Source: Doryteuthis pealeii
Taxonomy: Eukaryota; Mollusca; Cephalopoda; Myopsida; Loliginidae
DNA length: 64,000 nucleotides
NCBI GenBank assembly: GCA_023376005.1
Contig: CM042151.1
Span: 75,449,787-75,513,786, forward strand
Direction: 5' to 3'
How positions within the stretch are numbered: position 1 is the first letter of the stretch; each line of letters begins with the position of its first letter. Positions 58,612 through 64,000 of the stretch are shown here, one piece after another. A program made the position numbers and the translations under genes. Under the pieces are notes generated by a model that was not told the DNA's origin, ran no database searches, and saw nothing but the letters and a program-made list of their open reading frames with translations.

Positions 58612-58975
58612 ACAACATTGGAATAACATACACAGCAAACTCTTACTGATAAAACCCATGCTAGGAGAATAGAAACCGATTTTTAAGAAAGGAAAAGTCA
58701 CTATATCCCAATTGCACATTGGTCACACAAGAGATACAAACTCTTTTATACTTATATTATATTTTTTATAATCTGAAGGATAACCACAGTGTATAGTATA
58801 TCAAACACCCTACACTATTAAACATTTTCTCACAGAATGCAGAGAATTAACTCTCATTAGACAAGATTTTTTAAACACAAACTATATAAAGGACCTATTT
58901 GAAAATGTTGACATGGATGACATTTTGATCTTGAGAGAAATAGAATTATACCAAACATTATAAACATAAACCTGC
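58612..58975 (+). pseudogene. Decayed non-LTR retrotransposon, zinc-knuckle region after RNase H
   Basis: Readable as KVTISQLHIGHTRDTNSF, then (after a break) QCIVYQTPYTIKHFLTECRE and LIRQDFLNTNYIKDLF, then LREIELYQTL. The layout RIGHT...C..C...T..H.L..C......R..F followed by a helical tail is that of the C-terminal zinc-knuckle region of I/jockey-type LINEs carrying RNase H. Frameshifts; not functional. Confidence 0.7.
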
Positions 58976-59154
58976 CATACAAAGTATTATTAAATATATC
59001 ATTCAAAGTAATTATTAGATTAGAAAACCATCCCAGAGGATTTTGACATATTGTTGAACCGATATTTTAAAAGAGAAAAAATTTTTTAAAATAAAGAAAG
59101 AAAAAAAGAATTAGAACAACTACAGAAAAATGTACATATAAACATACAATTATT

Positions 59155-59245
59155 TTGATTTTTTTTGGACTGTTGTCCTCATCTTTATTGAAGATATATA
59201 AAAACTCAACATTTCAGCCATTGTACCCTCTGGCCTACTTCAGGT
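59155..59245. mobile_element. T element end fragment
   Basis: GGACTGTTGTCCTCATCTTTATTG...CCCTCTGGCCTACTTCAGG. Confidence 0.7.
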
Positions 59246-59372
59246 GTACCTTCTTCATCCGAGCATAGCAATGATTCAACCCGGATATCACTTTGAATAA
59301 TTTGTCTGTTGAGCAAATAAGATATTGAAGAACTTATGAAGATCCCAAATAATGACGACATTATTTTTGCAT

Positions 59373-59664
59373 TTCTCTGAATGTTTGGGATGAGGCTTGA
59401 TGATTAGTATTATCTGCGTTATTCGGACTATTGTCCTCATCTTTATTGTTATCTGTACAATGTTTTGTGATGGCTCTCGATTATGACAAGAAGGTTCCCG
59501 ACTACAACAAGAAAGTTCCCGAGTTCGAAAAGAAAGTTCCCAAGTCTGACAAGAAGGCTGGAGGGCATATCGGCTGAAACGTTGTATAGATAACAATAAA
59601 GATGAGGACAATAGTCCGAATAATCCAAATAATACAGAAGTGAGTTGTCAATAACGCAGATAAT
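59373..59664. mobile_element. T element, short variant, with 13-bp flanking repeat
   Basis: ATTATTTTTGCAT at 59360-59372 and 59665-59677. The interior lacks the tRNA-like part and instead has four ~18 bp units (ACAAGAAGGTTCCCGA and variants). Both inverted ends present. Confidence 0.75.
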
Positions 59665-59699
59665 ATTATTTTTGCATGCCCATCAATCTGAGAAGTGTC

Positions 59700-59800
59700 A
59701 TGAAACGGTCAAAATGTTGTGTTTTTTTTTATATCACAATAAAGATGAGGACAACAGTTTGAAAAATCAAAATAATACATATCAAGCCTCATCTAAAAAA
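59700..59800. mobile_element. T element end fragment
   Basis: AAAGATGAGGACAACAGTTTG...ATATCAAGCCTCATCT, as at 25520-25560. Confidence 0.7.
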
Positions 59801-59892
59801 AATTAAGACAAATAAACATAGAATTTGAACAATTTTCTAATCACTCGGCATAAAATAACCCTGGACATATTGACATACTATTAAAATCAATT

Positions 59893-60810
59893 TTGTATTA
59901 TTTGCATTATTTGGACTATTGTCCTCATCTTTATTGTTATCTACACAACGTTTTGGCCAATATGCTGTCTGGCCTTCTTCAGGTATTTCTTGTTAGACTT
60001 GGGAACCTCCTCCTTGAACTCGGGAACCTTCAGGGAACTTCAAACCTAACCTTTATTCAATTCATGGGAGCAGACTGTTCTCATTCTGTTAACCATGACT
60101 AGGTACAAGTGTTAAGCTGTGTTAATTATTCTATTTACTGTTGCGCTTGACTGCCCTGTCGGCTAGGGCGTTAGAATGCACCGACTGCACATCTGCAAAG
60201 GGGTAAAACTCCCCAATGGGGCAACCTGTTGGCCGTGGGTGGTGACCTGTGATGCTTAAGGATAGAACCCAGGTGGATGAGCAGTCCATGACTTGCAATA
60301 TTCCACTTTAGGCTTTTCTTGGGCTAGACGGTCGGAGAGGCCACCTCCGATCAATTGGCTGGCCATATCAAGCCCTAGCACCTATATGATTGCTTCCAAC
60401 CCTATTGCCCTTATGGCAACCCCCAATCCTTCTTATCATATGGGTGCTAGAAGGTGGTGGCTGCGGGTCTACATGTCCTGGGAATGACTTTAAACTCTAT
60501 CTGATGGTGGGGTTCCAGTTCTGGAGGTTTGGGGAATGTGGAGCACCCCTTCATCACCATTGCTCTCTGGTCCACTCTGGGTTGAATAGAAAAATATGAG
60601 TTTATAAACAAAATTGTATTATGCATTAAGAATTAATTTATTTCACAACTTTTTCGGCATTAAATGACTAACTGAGGTTGATATGCTATAAAACAAAACA
60701 AACTAAACCAAACCAAACCATTGCACTTGACCAGGATTGAACCTGCAGCCTAGAGATAACTGTCACTTAGAACTGTATTAACTCAGCACCTATATCCACT
60801 ATGCCATGTG
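59893..60810. mobile_element. T element split by a full-length A insertion
   Basis: Left end TTATTTGGACTATTGTCCTC at 59908, through AAGTGTTAAGCTGTG, broken at 60151. It resumes at 60721 with TTGCACTTGACCAGGATTG and the tRNA-like end to about 60810. The right inverted end is missing. Confidence 0.82.
60152..60720 (+). mobile_element. A element, reference full-length insertion with 11-bp target duplication
   Basis: TTGCGCTTGAC (60141-60151) and TTGCACTTGAC (60721-60731) flank 569 bp from TGCCCTGTCGGCTAGGGCG to the (CCAAA)n tail. Uninterrupted T sequence continues across the two flanks, so the limits are certain. No A/B boxes and no long ORF, so it depends on another element's enzymes. Confidence 0.92.
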
Positions 60811-60814
60811 TCCT

Positions 60815-61685
60815 AAAAGATTCAGAAAAATATTAAAATCGATCATAAATTTGTTTCAGATTTGAATTTAGTATACTTTTGAACTAGTAGAATTTAGAAA
60901 TAAATCCAGTCTAGTATATGATTTTAAAAAATGATTTAAGCATAAAAAGATATTAAGAAAGAATTTAAAAAAAATGCTTGACTCAGTTCTAGGTCACATT
61001 TGGGAAATGGATATTATCTACTTATAATATTGATTTCCTATGGTTTTAAAAGGGTCCTATTTACCATATAAATACAATGTTAAAATGGCCACTGACTTTC
61101 AATCATGCATATACATGAGTTATTTTCCCTTGTTCTCATTTTTATTATACTCTAAGAGGAAGTGTAGGGAGAAGTAAAATCCTCAATAGTAGGAGTTGGA
61201 GATAACTATGAGGACCCAAGTTTCAATGATATGAACACTATTTCAGTGTTGTTTCAAATGCACAGGAAGAGGGGGTGAAGTTTTGTATATTTGGTAGGAT
61301 TTAAGAGATTTGTCTTTTGAATTGTTGGGACTTTAAAGAGATTTCTCTTTGAAATTGTTTTTCTGCAACAATACAGTTAGCAATGTCCGGAAATATTTTT
61401 CGGGGGGGGGGGGGGGCTCAAGTGGAGATTTTGTTGATATGACTGGACTATAAGCCATCATCTTGTTACAAATGTGACAAACCAAATTATTAAGAATAAT
61501 GATGGGAAGTTTATCTGAATGTGATAATCTCCAGATCTATCACTTTTAAACAATTGCTTTGTTTTATTCTATGCAAAACAGTTTGGTCACCAAGTTTCAT
61601 TAATATTGAATTTATTAAATCTAAACTAAAATCATTATTTTTATTTTATGTTTTATGATTGAATATAAAATTTAGCTGAAAGATA
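60815..61685. other. No recognised feature apart from a G run
   Basis: Low-repeat intronic-looking sequence. A poly-G run lies at about 61401-61416. Confidence 0.5.
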
Positions 61686-62169
61686 GTGTACAAGAAATTT
61701 GGAAATCTTGGAGGTTTGATTCCAGACCATCTCAATAAAGCTAATATTGCAATAATAATAGTTTATACAAAAACTTGGTTTTACAGTGTATATAAAATTT
61801 GTTTATATAACTTTAAACAAAAAAACAACAAAATTAAAACTGCAATATCATTAGGTCTTTATAAAAAAAATAAAAAAATAATAATGTACGACATTATTGA
61901 AAAAACATTTAATTCTTATCTTAAATTAAAGGGAGATAATCAGATATAGATTAACTACCGTATTTGACAGCATAAAAAACACAGGCATATTTGATGCACA
62001 ACCATTTCAGCAGGGTTTACTCAGACAAATTTTAAAAAATATATTTAAGTATAATGCTTAAAGCTAGTACAATACAGAGCATTACAGTTATAGCAGAAAT
62101 CATTACTATATATATAAAAAGCAAGCTAGCAGTACATTACAAAAACATTACAAGGGTACATTAACTATA

Positions 62170-62732
62170 CTAGCAAGACAAACACCCCCCGGGCAGTGTA
62201 AAAATTAGTTTTTGAAAGATGTTGTCTGGGAAAATTAAAAATTCAATGTCAGAAGGTTTGTATCATAAGTAAGTAAAACCATCAAATTTATTAAAGAAGT
62301 AAAAAAAAAAAAAAAATAAATAAATAAAGCAATTTGAAATGGAGACTTAGTTATATTCCCCTCAAATAAAATGTTGCATGCATCTATTAATTATTAATGA
62401 AATAATTATTTTTAATGATTTACACAAAATTGTAGAGATTTATTTATTTTAAAACTTTTTAGTTATCTTCTTGTTACTGAAAAAAAGAGTGTAAAAATAA
62501 TATGAAAAGAATTTAATAAATATATAATACCATGTATTTATCAAAACTTGTTTTAAAAAAACAATGTGGACTGTAGTGTATATAATACAGGGTTGTTCTG
62601 TATTTATGTATTAAGGATATTTAGAATAAATTAAATACTCATTGATAAACTTAGACAATTCCTGAAATTATTTGACGTAAGCAGTGACATAGTTTCAGTT
62701 ACAAAGAGACACCGAATCTCCAATAAAAAAGA
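62170..62732 (-). mobile_element. H1 Helitron-like element
   Basis: CTAG at 62170-62173 after host A, followed by the CACCCCCCGGGCAGTG hairpin. The far end is GAATCTCCAATAAAAAAGA. Shares TTAAAAATTCAATGTCAGAAG with other H1 copies. The 5' end is degraded. Confidence 0.7.
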
Positions 62733-62899
62733 AAACCTTATTGTGTATAAAAAGTAAGCTAGTAGTATATTACAAAAACATTATAAGGGTACTTTAACTA
62801 TAACAGGAATCATTACTGTATATTATTGTATGGTTATTAATTGATTTCTTTGAGAATTACTGAAATATGACACAGAAATTGAGCAAATTTGGTGCCATA

Positions 62900-64000
62900 G
62901 ATCTTCTGTAGCCCAAAATGGTAGTACCTGTTAGTATCCCATCTATGGATCAAATAGATCTGTCTAAAAATTATTAGTACTAGTACAAAATAAAAAACAC
63001 CTTCCGGGTGATGTAAAAATAGATTTTTGAAACATATTGCCTGAGGGTAGGAGTAAAAAATTCAATGTCAGCGAGTTTGTACCCTAAGTAAGTAAAATCA
63101 TCAAATTCATTAAAGGATTAAAAAATAAAACAATTTGAAATGTAAACTTTAAATATGTATTAAAATAAAACAAACTATATATAGATATATAATACCAGTC
63201 ATGTATTTATTAAAACTTGTTTTAAAAAACAATGAGGACTGTCTAATGTTGCATGTTCAAATTTTGAATGTATTTATTCTATGTTATGACGATTTTGGGT
63301 AATGTGACATAAGCAGTGACGTAATTTTTGTTACAGACAAAAAACGGAAGCAAATCCCCATTATTAATAGATTTGATAGAAATACTAGATGCCATATAAC
63401 TAAATTATTTGAATCTGTGATGATTTACTAAGGATTATTATTACTTACTTGAAACCATATAAATGTGTGCAAACAAATGATTTATTAACAGTCCAACATC
63501 ATCGGGCCTATTATGTGTTTACTCAGTAATTATTACTGTTAGGTTAAACCCATTGTATCATTAAAATAAAACATGTTGAAATCTTTCTTTTGCACATAAA
63601 ATATATTTTTCTTTCCCTCCACTCATTAAAGCTATATTTATGTCCCAATAAGATCAGAGCATTGTGTTAAAGAAAAAAAATCAGCTTCAGTGGTGTTGTG
63701 GACTATAAATAGAAATAATTACTTGAAACTATGTAACTATTATTAAATATGAATACTTGAAACCATATAACTTTGTGCAAATTATTTGTATTAGATAGAA
63801 ATACTTGATATCATGTAACTGCAAATTATTTAAGAATAGTTACTTGAAGCTATTGTTGTTTTCTAAGGATTATTATTAGTTACTTGAAACTATATAACTG
63901 TGTGCAAACAATGACTATTAATAAATAGAAATGATTACTTGAAACTAATACACCTATTAGTATAAGATAGCAATACTTGAAACTATATAACTGTTTGCAA
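62900..64000 (+). mobile_element. B element with subrepeats, split by H1, cut by window end
   Basis: Body GGTAGTACCTGTTAGTATCC at 62922, interrupted at 62980-63371. It then has TATTAAATATGAATACTTGAAACC-type ~60 bp subrepeats and runs past the window end. Confidence 0.75.
62980..63371 (-). mobile_element. H1 Helitron-like element nested in B
   Basis: CTAG at 62980-62983 and 5'-TC end (minus strand TCTATTAATAATGGGGATTTG) at 63371. Removing it restores TTATTAGTA|TTTGATAGAAATAC, the normal B subrepeat, showing an A|T target with no duplication. 392 bp. Confidence 0.85.

Noticed and set aside
61686..61949. 87-residue Lys/Ile/Asn-rich frame
   Set aside because: AT-rich composition alone explains it; no domain, no splice context, no similarity recognised.

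Overview
The window is animal nuclear DNA: AT-rich, almost entirely non-coding, with one split gene, long introns, tRNA-derived SINEs, Helitron-like and foldback elements, decayed non-LTR retrotransposon fragments and many AT/GT microsatellites. The only protein-coding gene I can support is a MARCHF5-type mitochondrial RING-CH E3 ubiquitin ligase. The repeat style suggests an invertebrate, perhaps a mollusc or another lophotrochozoan. That placement is inference, because no decisive marker is present.

Layout. 1-3652 is the end of one contig; its last ~1.1 kb is a direct copy of the centre of the structure that follows. A run of exactly 100 N (3653-3752) marks a scaffold join. 3753-34505 is a giant inverted duplication (palindrome). 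The left arm is 3753-18789, the right arm 18924-34505, and the ~134 bp spacer lies inside a tRNA-derived SINE at a 7-bp inverted microhomology (GTTAAAG/CTTTAAC). Every element of the left arm recurs in mirror image in the right arm, with small indels. The main exception is a 468 bp Helitron-like insertion present only in the right arm, whose intact empty site is in the left arm. 34505-64000 is single-copy sequence packed with the same repeat families.

The gene. The RING-CH exon (called exon 2 here) occurs twice, identical by eye: 14907-15109 on the minus strand and 22613-22815 on the plus strand. The next exon, carrying the first membrane segment, is at 57675-57805 (+) with a compatible phase-1 junction. 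A CpG-rich island at 48.2-48.8 kb contains a short candidate first exon (48535-48569) with a phase-2 donor that fits exon 2. In the order given, however, it lies downstream of both exon 2 copies. The exon order is therefore 2(-), 2(+), 1?, 3. Either the palindrome block is misplaced or artefactual, the locus is rearranged, or the exon 1 candidate is wrong. Later exons are not in the window.

Repeats. Working names used below: S1, S2 and S3 are tRNA-derived SINEs. A is a ~570 bp retroposon with a (CAAAC)n tail; its insertions here have 9-11 bp target duplications. B is a relative of A with a (TCAA)n tail and internal ~60 bp subrepeats. T is a ~460 bp element with ~90 bp inverted ends enclosing a tRNA-like segment. 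F, X and M are foldback/MITE-like elements. H1 and H2 are Helitron-like. Several nested insertions allow relative dating. I found no CRISPR array, rRNA, free-standing tRNA gene or prokaryotic-type operon.
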